A stretch of DNA of 64,000 nucleotides, from NCBI RefSeq assembly GCF_003344535.1, contig NZ_QPKS01000011.1, positions 1-64,000 of the forward strand. The letters are read 5' to 3'. Source of the stretch: Exiguobacterium flavidum. GTDB taxonomy: Bacteria > Bacillota > Bacilli > Exiguobacteriales > Exiguobacteriaceae. The notes under the pieces were generated by a model that was given only the letters and a program-made list of their open reading frames with translations, was not told where the DNA came from and did no database searches. This document shows positions 53,509 to 61,529 of the stretch, in pieces. A program made the position numbers and the translations under genes. The first letter of the stretch is position 1, and the number at the start of each line of letters is the position of its first letter.

Positions 53509-54864
53509 TCAGGAGACGCGTTTTCGTTCTTCCTCTTCCTTCTTCAGCTGTGCCCGGAAGATTCTTGTCTCGGCGATGACGACGCCCGACAGACCGACCA
53601 GTCCGATCAAGTTCGGGATGGCCATCAGGCCGTTGAAGATGTCAGACAGTGCCCAGACCATGTTGAGGTTCGTCGTCATCGCGCCAAGTCCCGCGACGAG
53701 TGCGAACGCGATCCGGTAAGGCAGGATCGAGCGTTGACCGAACAGGTAGTAGATCGACTTCTCGCCATAGTACGACCAGCCGAGGACGGTCGAATAGGCG
53801 AACATGACGAGTCCGATCGTGATGATGTACTTGCCGGCAGGTCCGAGGAACATCTCGAACGTCGCCATCGTCAACTCTACCCCTTCGAGTCCGCTGTCAT
53901 ACTGTTTCCCCATGACGAGCGTGATGCCCGTGATCGAACAGACGACGAGCGTGTCGAGGAAGACTTGCGTCATCGACACGAGCGCCTGGCGTCCCGGAAA
54001 GTCCGTCTTCGCAGCAGCTGCTGCGATTGGTGCCGAACCGAGACCCGCTTCGTTCGAGAAGACGCCTCGCGCGACACCGTAACGGATCGCTGCCCCGATC
54101 GCACCGCCGGCGATCGCTTCCGCACTGAACGTGCTCGAGAAGATCGTCGCGAACGCACCCGGGATGAGGTCGTAGTTCATCACGAGGATGAGCAGACCGC
54201 TTCCGACGTAGAAGATGATCATGAATGGAACGAAGAAGCTGACGACGCGTCCGATCGAGTGGACGCCGCCGATGATGACGACGCCCGTCAGGATGACGAG
54301 CGTGATCGCCGTGACGACGAGCGGGATGTCGAACGTCGACTTGAGCGCGAGCGCGACCGAGTTCGTCTGTACCCCGTTCCCGATTCCGAACGCCGCGACC
54401 GATGCGAAGACGGCGAACATGACGGCGAGCCATTTCTGTTTCAATCCCCGTTCGAGATAGTACATCGGCCCCCCGGCCATCTGTCCTTTCTCATCGACGA
54501 CACGGTACTTGACGGCGAGGATCGCCTCCGCGTACTTCGTCGCCATCCCGAACAATCCGGACAGCCACATCCAGACGACGGCGCCCGGCCCCCCGAGCAC
54601 GACTGCCGTCGCGACACCGACGATATTCCCCGTACCGACGGTCGCAGCGAGTGCGGTCATCAGTGCCTGGAAATGACTGATGTCCCCTGCAGATGATTTG
54701 TCCTGATGCTTCGAGAAGGCAAGCTTCAGAGCATACGGCAGCTTCGTGATCTGAATGAACCCGAGCCGTGCCGTCAGATAGATCCCTGTCCCGACGATCA
54801 GGACGAGGAGCGGCGGTCCCCAAACGAAGTTGGAGACGTCCGCGATTAACTTATCGAAATCCAT
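53509..54864 (-). CDS. amino acid:sodium symporter, AGCS family (AlsT-like)
   Basis: The 451-aa carrier takes up alanine/glycine or glutamine with Na+. It has about ten transmembrane helices and the AGCS signatures GTGNIVGVATAVVLGGPGAVVWMWLSGLFGMATKYAEA and GGPMYYLERGL, EAGLGSAPIAAAAAKTDFPGRQ, GEKSIYYLFGQRS. The ATG at 54864 (MDFDKLIADVSNFVWGPPLL) is chosen for the normal N-terminus; a GTG 15 bases upstream lies in the ribosome-site region. It is monocistronic, with promoter upstream and terminator downstream. Confidence 0.93.
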   Translation of the reverse strand: MDFDKLIADVSNFVWGPPLLVLIVGTGIYLTARLGFIQITKLPYALKLAFSKHQDKSSAGDISHFQALMTALAATVGTGNIVGVATAVVLGGPGAVVWMWLSGLFGMATKYAEAILAVKYRVVDEKGQMAGGPMYYLERGLKQKWLAVMFAVFASVAAFGIGNGVQTNSVALALKSTFDIPLVVTAITLVILTGVVIIGGVHSIGRVVSFFVPFMIIFYVGSGLLILVMNYDLIPGAFATIFSSTFSAEAIAGGAIGAAIRYGVARGVFSNEAGLGSAPIAAAAAKTDFPGRQALVSMTQVFLDTLVVCSITGITLVMGKQYDSGLEGVELTMATFEMFLGPAGKYIITIGLVMFAYSTVLGWSYYGEKSIYYLFGQRSILPYRIAFALVAGLGAMTTNLNMVWALSDIFNGLMAIPNLIGLVGLSGVVIAETRIFRAQLKKEEEERKRVS

Positions 54865-54911
54865 AAGTGCTGACCCCACTTTCTAGCATGATGAAAGATG
54901 TGTTCCTCTCT

Positions 54912-54940
54912 ATTTTTCAGAACATTTACAATATTGTCAA
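54912..54940 (-). promoter_or_regulatory. promoter of the symporter gene
   Basis: On the minus strand TTGACA (54935-54940) and AAAAAT (54912-54917) are 17 bases apart, about 50 bases before the start codon. The -35 is perfect, the -10 weak. Confidence 0.5.
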
Positions 54941-55102
54941 AACTATTTTGAGAAAACAAGCTTGCGAAATCGCTTGCATTCGCGCCATTTCCTCTCTTTT
55001 TAAAATAGGTGGGTATTATGCTGGGAAGAAGGAAGCTTTCACGGCAGCCCTGCCTGAAGCCCGTCTGGTTCGACTGTTCGGCTTCGCTTGCCGGACATGG
55101 AG

Positions 55103-55132
55103 TTGACTTCCTCCTCCCCGAACTGGTATCAT
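55103..55132 (+). promoter_or_regulatory. promoter of the SAM-riboswitch transcript
   Basis: TTGACT (55103-55108) and TATCAT (55127-55132) are 18 bases apart, about 40 bases before the first riboswitch helix. Confidence 0.5.
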
Positions 55133-55170
55133 CTTCCCATACTATTTTCAATCCCGACAATTCCTATATA

Positions 55171-55266
55171 TTATCAAGAGTGGACGAGAGACCTGGCTTC
55201 ATGACTCCACGGCAACCTGCATTCCGCAAGGTGCTCCCGACCAGCAAAGCGTATGCTTTGGATGAT
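55171..55266 (+). ncRNA. SAM-I (S-box) riboswitch aptamer
   Basis: The leader carries the conserved S-box parts in order: the P1 5' arm TTATC followed by AAGAG, GAGAGACCTGGC, the TGACTCCACGGCAACC block, CGCAAGGTGCTCCCGACCAGCA, and the P1 3' arm GATGA closing the aptamer. This is the SAM-binding four-helix fold. A rho-independent terminator follows at 55280-55313, so SAM binding should stop transcription. The controlled gene is the alpha/beta-hydrolase at 55352. Confidence 0.9.
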
Positions 55267-55279
55267 GAAGAAGAGCTTC

Positions 55280-55313
55280 GACTCCTTTTTTTCGTCCAAA
55301 AGGAGTCTTTTTT
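55280..55313 (+). terminator. riboswitch expression-platform terminator
   Basis: GACTCCTTTT (55280-55289) pairs with AAAAGGAGTC (55298-55307), followed by six T residues. An alternative pairing with the aptamer 3' arm (GAAGAGCTTC region) is the likely antiterminator. Confidence 0.85.
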
Positions 55314-55351
55314 ATTTTAAGGCGTCAGTCTAGTCCCAAGGAGGAACATAC

Positions 55352-56110
55352 ATGCACAACACGACCTATCCCGTCATCGAAGGAGCGGAAGCGTTCTATC
55401 TCGCAGGAGGACCGACCGGCATCCTGCTCTGCCACGGCTTCAATGCGACGCCGCAAAGTGTGCGCACCGTCGGCGAGACGTTCGCCGCGCATGGCCTGAC
55501 GGTGTTCGCCCCGCGTCTGCACGGGCACGGGACCGACTGCCGCGAATTCGAGGCTGCCTGCTTCGAGGACTGGAAACAGAGCGTTCGTGAAGGGTACGAC
55601 CTGCTCGCCGCGCGTTGCGAGACAGTCATCGTCGCCGGACAATCGATGGGCGCGACGCTTGCGCTCGCCCTCGCACAAGAAGGCGTCCCGTTCGACGGGA
55701 TCGTCACGATCAATGCCGCGCTGTCGGTCCCGGGGTATCAGTCGCTCGGCGACGACTGCCCGACTCATCTGAAGGAGGATGCTCCGGACATCAAGGCGAC
55801 AGGCGTCCATGAGATCGTCTATGATACCGTGCCGACCCGCGCCGCGAAGAAACTCCTCGCCCTGATCGAACAGACGCTCCCTCACCTGTCGTCGGTCGAT
55901 ACACCCGCGCTCGTCCTTTATTCCGCGGTCGACCACGTCGTCCCGCCCGATAACTCGAGACGGCTGTATGAGCTGCTCGCTTCTTCGAACAAGCGATGTC
56001 GCTGCCTGCCGAACTCCTATCACGTCGCGACGCTCGACAACGATCAGCAGCTGATCGTCGAGGAGACGCTCCGCTTCATCGAGAGTCTGGCTGAGGAGCT
56101 CGCCGGCTGA
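55352..56110 (+). CDS. alpha/beta-hydrolase, carboxylesterase/monoacylglycerol-lipase type
   Basis: The 252-aa serine hydrolase has GILLCHGFNATPQSVR (oxyanion region), LHGHGTD, the nucleophile in VAGQSMGATLAL, and the acid/base residues in ALVLYSAVDHVVPP and NSYHVATLDND. It resembles Est30/thermostable carboxylesterases and monoglyceride lipases. The start has AAGGAGG 8 bases upstream and the gene is single. Its leader is a SAM riboswitch, which is unexpected for this family and suggests a role in methionine/SAM, methyl-ester or lipid-linked metabolism; that link is inference. Confidence 0.9.
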   Translation: MHNTTYPVIEGAEAFYLAGGPTGILLCHGFNATPQSVRTVGETFAAHGLTVFAPRLHGHGTDCREFEAACFEDWKQSVREGYDLLAARCETVIVAGQSMGATLALALAQEGVPFDGIVTINAALSVPGYQSLGDDCPTHLKEDAPDIKATGVHEIVYDTVPTRAAKKLLALIEQTLPHLSSVDTPALVLYSAVDHVVPPDNSRRLYELLASSNKRCRCLPNSYHVATLDNDQQLIVEETLRFIESLAEELAG

Positions 56111-56120
56111 AGCACGACGA

Positions 56121-56160
56121 AAAAGAGGTCATCATCCCTAGCCGGGAGGATGACCTCTTC
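56121..56160. terminator. bidirectional terminator between the hydrolase and tdk
   Basis: AAGAGGTCATC (56123-56133) pairs with GATGACCTCTT (56149-56159). Confidence 0.85.
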
Positions 56161-56179
56161 GCATTTGTTCCTTCTTCGC

Positions 56180-56794
56180 TTACTGATGTTCGCCGGCCGA
56201 CTGTGCGAGCGGATTCGGCTTGCCCGGCACCTCGTGGCAGTGGCGGCAGCGCGGTTCGTACGACTCCGATGCACCGACGAGGATGATCGGATCGGTGTAG
56301 GTGGCAGGCTTGCCGTCGATCAGGCGCTGCGTCCGGGACGCCGGATCACCGCACGACAGACAGATTGCCTGCAGCTTCGTCACGAACTCCGCACGCGCGA
56401 GCAGCTCCGGCATCTTGCCGAACGGCTCCGCCCGGAAGTCCTGGTCGAGCCCTGCGCAGATGACGCGCTTCCCGTCCTTCGCGAGCGCTTCGATCACATT
56501 GATGATTTCGTCGTCGAAGAACTGGACCTCGTCGATCGCGACGACCTGTGTCTCTTCCTGTACGGCTTCGTATAATGCCCGGCTCGACGTCATCGGGATC
56601 GCCGTCACCGAGTTGCCGACGTGCGAGACGACATGCTCCTCATGGTACCGGTCGTCGATCGCCGGCTTGAACACCTGGACGGGAAGCTTCCCGTACTGCG
56701 CCCGGCGCACGCGGCGGATCAGCTCCTCCGACTTCCCGGAGAACATGCTGCCGCAAATCACTTCAATCCAGCCATACTGGTTTATCACATGCAT
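56180..56794 (-). CDS. tdk: thymidine kinase
   Basis: Tdk phosphorylates thymidine in salvage. The 204-aa type II enzyme has the P-loop [23 protein letters not shown] (Walker B), the nucleotide-binding [15 protein letters not shown], the lid zinc site C-L-S-C ... C-R-H-C, and [15 protein letters not shown]. The ATG at 56794 ([18 protein letters not shown]) matches the family start; GGCGGTG stands about 9 bases upstream. In B. subtilis tdk lies between rpmE and prfA; here an 8-kb block separates it from prfA. Confidence 0.96.
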   Translation of the reverse strand: MHVINQYGWIEVICGSMFSGKSEELIRRVRRAQYGKLPVQVFKPAIDDRYHEEHVVSHVGNSVTAIPMTSSRALYEAVQEETQVVAIDEVQFFDDEIINVIEALAKDGKRVICAGLDQDFRAEPFGKMPELLARAEFVTKLQAICLSCGDPASRTQRLIDGKPATYTDPIILVGASESYEPRCRHCHEVPGKPNPLAQSAGEHQ

Positions 56795-57017
56795 CAATGC
56801 ACACACCGCCCTCTTCAATAGTCACGTACACGAGTATAGCCCGAAAAGAACTTCAGATAAAGTATTGACTTGCCAAGCGAATTGACGTTCGCCTTCTGAG
56901 CCGTTCCGGCAGGCGATTTTTGAAGACTTCAGGAATTTTTCGTTCCTCCCCTTTCACCTGTAAGACATTTCCTGTAGGGTTATAAGAAGAGAAACAAGGA
57001 CGGAAGGAGGACGGCTC

Positions 57018-57659
57018 ATGCAGCACGCCATCATGGAGATCATTCATCAGTTCGGGGCATTCGGTCTCGGACTCCTGCTCGCGGGCGGTATCATCGGGCT
57101 CCCCGTCCCGGACGAGACGTTGCTCGTCCTGTCCGGCTATTCGATGGACCGCGGTCACATGCCGATCGTCGGGACTGTCCTCGCCGCCTACCTCGGCAGT
57201 TACTTCGGCGTCACCGTCAGCTACCTGCTCGGTGCGAAGGTCGGCATGCCGCTGCTCCACCGTGCCGCACCGAAACTGCGGATTCCTGAAAAGCGGATCA
57301 TCCAGGCCGAGGCCGGCTTCAACCGGTACGGCAAGGTCGTCCTCCTGATCGGCTACTACATCCCTGGCCTCCGCCAGTTGAGCGCCTTCTTCGCCGGCGT
57401 CTCACAGATGCCGCTCCGTACGTTCGCGCTCTACGCCTACGGCGGCGCGACGATCTGGGTCAGCCTCTTCCTCGGAGCCGGCTATTTCCTCGGACGCCAT
57501 TTCTCGATCGAGGAAATGATCGAGTCGTTCCTCGGCAATCCGCGCCTGTTCGAAGACGTGACGAGCATCACGGCCGGTATCCTGCTCATCCTCGTCCTGC
57601 GCACCTACTGGGCGAACCGCCAAGTCCCGGACACACAAAAAGACAGCCTGCCCTTCTGA
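57018..57659 (+). CDS. DedA/SNARE-associated family membrane protein
   Basis: The 213-aa product has four to five transmembrane helices and the DedA signatures GGIIGLPVPDETLLVLSGY and the helix-turn GFNRYGKVVLLIGYYIPGLRQLSAFFAGVSQMPLRTFALYAYGGATIWVSLFLGAGYFLG, with the key Arg/Glu residues. Members act as lipid scramblases/flippases (undecaprenyl phosphate or phosphatidylethanolamine). Proton-driven lipid flip is likely but the lipid is not known. GAAGGAGG is 8 bases before the ATG. Confidence 0.92.
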   Translation: MQHAIMEIIHQFGAFGLGLLLAGGIIGLPVPDETLLVLSGYSMDRGHMPIVGTVLAAYLGSYFGVTVSYLLGAKVGMPLLHRAAPKLRIPEKRIIQAEAGFNRYGKVVLLIGYYIPGLRQLSAFFAGVSQMPLRTFALYAYGGATIWVSLFLGAGYFLGRHFSIEEMIESFLGNPRLFEDVTSITAGILLILVLRTYWANRQVPDTQKDSLPF

Positions 57660-57679
57660 TGAAGGACGAGCTGTCTTTT
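57637..57679. terminator. terminator overlapping the DedA gene end
   Basis: AAAAGACAGC (57637-57646, inside the last DedA codons) pairs with GCTGTCTTTT (57670-57679), with an inner CTTC/GAAG pairing. Confidence 0.8.
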
Positions 57680-57693
57680 TTCGTTCGCAAGGA

Positions 57694-57939
57694 TTACTTG
57701 CGGCCGTATTTCTTGTTGAAGCGATCGACACGACCGTCTGCTGCGTTGAACTTTTGACGACCTGTGTAGAATGGGTGCGAGTCCGAAGACACATCCACGC
57801 GGATGAGCGGGTACTCGTTACCATCTTCCCAAGTGATCGTCTCGTTCGACGAACGTGTAGAACCAGACAAGAATTTGTACTCAGTAGTAGAGTCCATAAA
57901 TACGACTTTGTTGTATTTTGGGTGAATTCCTTGTTTCAT
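57694..57939 (-). CDS. rpmE2: ribosomal protein bL31, type B (zinc-free)
   Basis: The 81-aa protein of the large subunit is the cysteine-free type B form: [31 protein letters not shown] ... [13 protein letters not shown]...VDRFNKKYG. No CxxC zinc ribbon is present. In B. subtilis the gene between rho and tdk is the zinc-containing rpmE; here the zinc-free version occupies that position, so zinc limitation would not require L31 exchange at this locus. Confidence 0.96.
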   Translation of the reverse strand: MKQGIHPKYNKVVFMDSTTEYKFLSGSTRSSNETITWEDGNEYPLIRVDVSSDSHPFYTGRQKFNAADGRVDRFNKKYGRK

Positions 57940-57998
57940 GGTTGTTTTCTCTCCTTCCGCCCTGGTCCATTTGCTGAGCCAGAGTAAGTTACCTTCCT

Positions 57999-58027
57999 AT
58001 ACTAAACTAAATTTCGAGGACTCGCAA
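57999..58027 (-). promoter_or_regulatory. promoter of rpmE2
   Basis: On the minus strand TTGCGA (58022-58027) and TAGTAT (57999-58004) are 17 bases apart, about 60 bases before the start codon. No Zur-box palindrome is visible. Confidence 0.5.
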
Positions 58028-58035
58028 CAGCTTTT

Positions 58036-59391
58036 TTATACGTCCGTATCCGTTTTTTGGACACGCGGACGGGCAGGTGCGCGACGGGTTGATTTCTTCT
58101 TATCATTCTCGAGTTCCGCGAAGAATTCCTCGTTCGTTTTCGTGTCACGGATGCGGCGGAGGAAGCTGTCGACAAAGTCCGATGATTCGTTCATCGTCCG
58201 GCGAATCGTCCACAAGGCATCGAGCTGATCCTTCGGCAGGAGAAGCTCTTCCTTGCGTGTTCCCGATTTCCGGATGTCGATGGCAGGGAAGATGCGGCGT
58301 TCCGCGAGCTTCCGGTCGAGGTGAAGCTCCATGTTCCCTGTCCCTTTGAACTCCTCATAGATGACGTCGTCCATCCGCGACCCCGTCTCGACGAGCGCCG
58401 TCGCGAGGATCGTCAGCGAACCCCCGAACTCGATGTTGCGGGCCGCCCCGAAGAAGCGTTTCGGTTTATGGAAGGCGGCCGGGTCGATCCCCCCTGAGAG
58501 CGTCCGGCCGCTCTGCGGAACGGTCAGGTTGTAGGCACGTGTCAGACGTGTGATCGAGTCCATCAGGATGATGACGTCCTTCTTGTGCTCGACGAGGCGC
58601 ATCGCGCGCTCGAGCACGAGTTCCGAGATCCGGACATGGTTGTCCGGCGTCTCGTCGAACGTCGAGCTGACGACGTCCGCTCCAGGCACGGACCGTTCGA
58701 TGTCCGTCACCTCTTCCGGACGTTCGTCGATCAGGAGGATGATCAGCTCGGCATCCGGATGGTTCGTCTGGATCGAGTTCGCGATCTCCTTCAATAGAGA
58801 TGTCTTACCGGCCTTCGGCGGCGCGACGATCAATCCCCGCTGTCCGAAGCCGACCGGTGCGATCATGTCCATCACGCGGACGGACAGATGGCGCGGCTCC
58901 GTCTCGAGCTTCATCATCCGGTCAGGATAGATCGGTGTCAGGGCCGGGAAGAAGAGGCGGTTGCGGGCCGTGTCCGGCGCCTCGCCGTTGACGGCCTCGA
59001 CGCTGAGCAGACCTTGGAACCGTTCGTTCTCCTTCGGCGGACGGACCTTTCCCGTCACCTTGTCGCCATTGCGAAGGTTGAAGCGGCGAATCTGTGAGGC
59101 TGCGATGTAGATGTCCTCGGACGACTGCGAGTAGTTGATCGGACGAAGGAAGCCGAAGCCACCCTCGTTCTGGGACTGCGGGTTGCCCGGGATGACCTCG
59201 AGGATTCCTTCAAGGAAATAGAGGCCTGTCGATTCCGCCTGTGCCTTCAGGATGCGGAACATGAGCTCCCGCTTGCGCGCCTCGCGGTATTGCGGAACGT
59301 CCTTCGCTTTCGCGATTTCGTATAGTTCTTTCAGCGTCATCTCGCTGAGCGAGCTGAGCGTATATGATTTTTCATTCTTTTCGGTTGGCAT
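58036..59391 (-). CDS. rho: transcription termination factor Rho
   Basis: Rho is the hexameric RNA helicase of factor-dependent termination. The 451-aa product has the N-terminal helical domain (TLKELYEIAK), the RNA-binding cold-shock fold (GGFGFLRPINYSQSSEDIYIAASQIRRFNLRNGDKV), Walker A APPKAGKTSLL, Walker B IILLIDERPEEVTDIERSV, and the Q- and R-loops. The ATG at 59391 is chosen because AAGGTG has an 8-base spacing; a second ATG two codons earlier is too close. Its upstream 340 bases are shared with a divergent NlpC/P60 gene. Confidence 0.97.
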   Translation of the reverse strand: MPTEKNEKSYTLSSLSEMTLKELYEIAKAKDVPQYREARKRELMFRILKAQAESTGLYFLEGILEVIPGNPQSQNEGGFGFLRPINYSQSSEDIYIAASQIRRFNLRNGDKVTGKVRPPKENERFQGLLSVEAVNGEAPDTARNRLFFPALTPIYPDRMMKLETEPRHLSVRVMDMIAPVGFGQRGLIVAPPKAGKTSLLKEIANSIQTNHPDAELIILLIDERPEEVTDIERSVPGADVVSSTFDETPDNHVRISELVLERAMRLVEHKKDVIILMDSITRLTRAYNLTVPQSGRTLSGGIDPAAFHKPKRFFGAARNIEFGGSLTILATALVETGSRMDDVIYEEFKGTGNMELHLDRKLAERRIFPAIDIRKSGTRKEELLLPKDQLDALWTIRRTMNESSDFVDSFLRRIRDTKTNEEFFAELENDKKKSTRRAPARPRVQKTDTDV

Positions 59392-59735
59392 GGTCATTTC
59401 ACCTTATTCTTTCGAAAGTCGATTTCAGAAAAATTACCCCAATTCGTATCGCGGGAATCACTTTTCTAAAAGGTAGCACAAAAAGACGTGTTCCTGCGTA
59501 TATGATGAAGGAATTTTCTCACTGTAACAATAGCGCTCTTTATTTCAGTTGTATTACACGGGTAGGGGTTTTTGTATCAGAACTGAAAAACGTTTTGAAG
59601 TGGCGGCGTGATAAGATAATCGTGCAGGAAAAAATTCTGCGGCAAGAATTGATGAGGTATTGGAAAAGTAGTCAACAATAGTTTCGCATATAAAACGACT
59701 AAAATATATAACGAATTCTCAGGAGGAAAACATAC
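59392..59735. other. 344-bp divergent intergenic region (rho / NlpC peptidase)
   Basis: This AT-rich stretch must contain the promoters of both genes. On the minus strand TTGTTA and CATCAT 17 bases apart are a weak candidate for rho; on the plus strand TATATA near 59704 precedes the peptidase gene, with a poor -35. No gene, riboswitch or WalR repeat was recognised. Confidence 0.5.
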
Positions 59736-60419
59736 ATGAAACGTTTCATCACAACGGTTGCGATGTCGGCATTGGTAGTTTCAGGATTTGCTGCTACGGG
59801 TACAGGTAAGGTTGAAGCTGCTTCGGTAACGAAAGTCAAGGTGACAGACAACGGGCTTCGTGTACGTACAGCTCCTTCAACTAACGCAAGCATCGTCGGT
59901 AAAGTAAACGCCGGCCAAACTTACACTTATAAAGGCAAGTCAGGTTCTTGGACGAAGATCTCGTACAAAGGAAAGACTCGTTACGTCTCTTCTTCTTACG
60001 TCAAGACATACAAAACTTCGACAGCGACGAAAGCATACACTACTTCAGGCACATCGGGCAAACGCGCGAACATCCTCAAGGAAGCTGCGAAGCACAAAGG
60101 GACTCCATACGTATGGGGCGGAACGACGACTCGCGGATTCGACTGCTCTGGCTACACGAGCTACGTCTACAAAAAAGCAGCAGGCAAGACACTCCCGCGT
60201 ACATCGAGCGCACAGTACTCTTCAGCTAAGAAAGTCAGCGTCTCGAAAGTCCAACAAGGAGATCTCGTCTTCTTCTCACACGGCAGCGGCATCCAGCACG
60301 TCGGAATCGCGACAAGCAAGTCGAGCATGATCAACTCGGAAACGGGCGGCGTCAAGTACTCTAGCTTCAAATCAGGATACTGGGGCTCGCGTCTCGTCGG
60401 CGCAGGTTCATACCTTTAA
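59736..60419 (+). CDS. secreted NlpC/P60 peptidoglycan endopeptidase with SH3 domain
   Basis: The 227-aa exported enzyme has a signal peptide (about residues 1-29, EAAS), one SH3b wall-binding domain (about 30-95), and an NlpC/P60 domain (about 108-227) with catalytic C137 in RGFDCSGYTSYVYKKAAGKTLPRTS, His in IQHVGIATSKSSMIN, and the third residue in NSETGGV. It cleaves stem peptides (D-Glu-diaminopimelate type bonds in the family). AGGAGG lies 8 bases before the ATG. It is single and ends at a terminator. Confidence 0.95.
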   Translation: MKRFITTVAMSALVVSGFAATGTGKVEAASVTKVKVTDNGLRVRTAPSTNASIVGKVNAGQTYTYKGKSGSWTKISYKGKTRYVSSSYVKTYKTSTATKAYTTSGTSGKRANILKEAAKHKGTPYVWGGTTTRGFDCSGYTSYVYKKAAGKTLPRTSSAQYSSAKKVSVSKVQQGDLVFFSHGSGIQHVGIATSKSSMINSETGGVKYSSFKSGYWGSRLVGAGSYL

Positions 60420-60429
60420 TAGTTGATTC

Positions 60430-60461
60430 AAGCGGTAGGGCATCGGCCTTACCGCTTTTTT
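60430..60461 (+). terminator. terminator of the NlpC/P60 gene
   Basis: AAGCGGTA (60430-60437) pairs with TACCGCTT (60450-60457) followed by T residues. Confidence 0.85.
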
Positions 60462-60477
60462 CTTTCTCCAGGAGAAC

Positions 60478-60522
60478 AAAAAAACACGCGCTCAGCTCCT
60501 CTCGAGGCAGGCTGAGCGCGTT
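60478..60522 (-). terminator. terminator of the murA2-glpX unit
   Basis: ACGCGCTCAGC (60486-60496) pairs with GCTGAGCGCGT (60511-60521); on the minus strand a T run follows. Confidence 0.85.
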
Positions 60523-60526
60523 TCTC

Positions 60527-61492
60527 TTATTTGATGACGAGTTTCGGCTTCTTCTTGAACGAGTGGATACCCTCGACGAAGCGGACGGTCCCTGATTTCG
60601 CCCGCATGACGACCGAATGCGTCTGACCGCCTTGCGCCGTGAACTGCACGCCTTTCATCAGCTCGCTGTCCGTCACGCCTGTCGCTGCGAAGATGCAATC
60701 GTCCCCTGTGACGAGATCATCCATCATGAGGATCTTCGACGGATCCGCGATGCCCATCTTCTTGCAACGTGCCACTTCCGCCTCGTCCGCCGGGAGGAGC
60801 CGTCCCTGCAGCTCGCCGCCGAGACATTTCAAAGCGACCGCTGCGAGCACGCCTTCCGGTGCGCCGCCTGATCCGAGCAGGATGTCGATCCCTGTATGCG
60901 GGAAAGCCGTGTTGATCGCTGCCGCGACGTCTCCGTCACCGATCAAACGGATACGTGCCCCTGTCGCACGGATGCGTTTGATCGTCTCCTCATGCCGTTC
61001 CCGGTCGAGGATCGTGACGACGACGTCCTCGATCTCCTTGTTCTTCGCCTTCGCGACCGCCGCGATGTTCTCTTCGATCGTCGCGTCGAGGCTGATGTGC
61101 CCTGCCGCTTCCGGTCCTACAGCGATCTTGTCCATGTACATGTCCGGAGCGTGCAACAAATCGCCCGCATCCGCGACGGCGAGGACGGCCAGCGCGCCCC
61201 ATGTCCCTTTCGCGACGATGTTCGTGCCTTCAAGCGGGTCGACCGCGACGTCGAGACGCGGCCCGTATCCGTTACCGAGCTTCTCTCCGATATAGAGCAT
61301 CGGCGCCTCGTCCATCTCGCCTTCCCCGATCACGACCGTCCCTTTCATCGGAATCGTGTCGAAGACGTCGCGCATCGCGCTCGTCGCGGCATCATCCGCC
61401 TCATTCTTCAAGCCTTTCCCCATCCAGCGGGCAGACGCAAGCGCCGCCGCCTCCGTCACCCGTACGAGTTCCATTGATAAACTTCTTTCCAT
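60527..61492 (-). CDS. glpX: fructose-1,6-bisphosphatase class II (GlpX)
   Basis: GlpX converts fructose-1,6-bisphosphate to fructose-6-phosphate in gluconeogenesis. The 321-aa product has the metal/substrate motifs [15 protein letters not shown], the Li+-sensitive phosphatase motif [13 protein letters not shown], and [26 protein letters not shown]. The ATG at 61492 ([18 protein letters not shown]) is the family start, with AGAGGGG upstream. It lies directly after murA2, matching Bacillus order fba-tal-murA2-glpX-rho. Confidence 0.95.
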   Translation of the reverse strand: MERSLSMELVRVTEAAALASARWMGKGLKNEADDAATSAMRDVFDTIPMKGTVVIGEGEMDEAPMLYIGEKLGNGYGPRLDVAVDPLEGTNIVAKGTWGALAVLAVADAGDLLHAPDMYMDKIAVGPEAAGHISLDATIEENIAAVAKAKNKEIEDVVVTILDRERHEETIKRIRATGARIRLIGDGDVAAAINTAFPHTGIDILLGSGGAPEGVLAAVALKCLGGELQGRLLPADEAEVARCKKMGIADPSKILMMDDLVTGDDCIFAATGVTDSELMKGVQFTAQGGQTHSVVMRAKSGTVRFVEGIHSFKKKPKLVIK

Positions 61493-61529
61493 GTGCAAAG
61501 TCCCCTCTCTTTTTCTAAGTGAAACTTGA

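Noticed and set aside
54990-55100. Second riboswitch or T-box upstream of the S-box
   Set aside because: No T-box NGGUGGNACCGCG motif or other conserved core could be found; only the S-box at 55171 has a full set of conserved parts.
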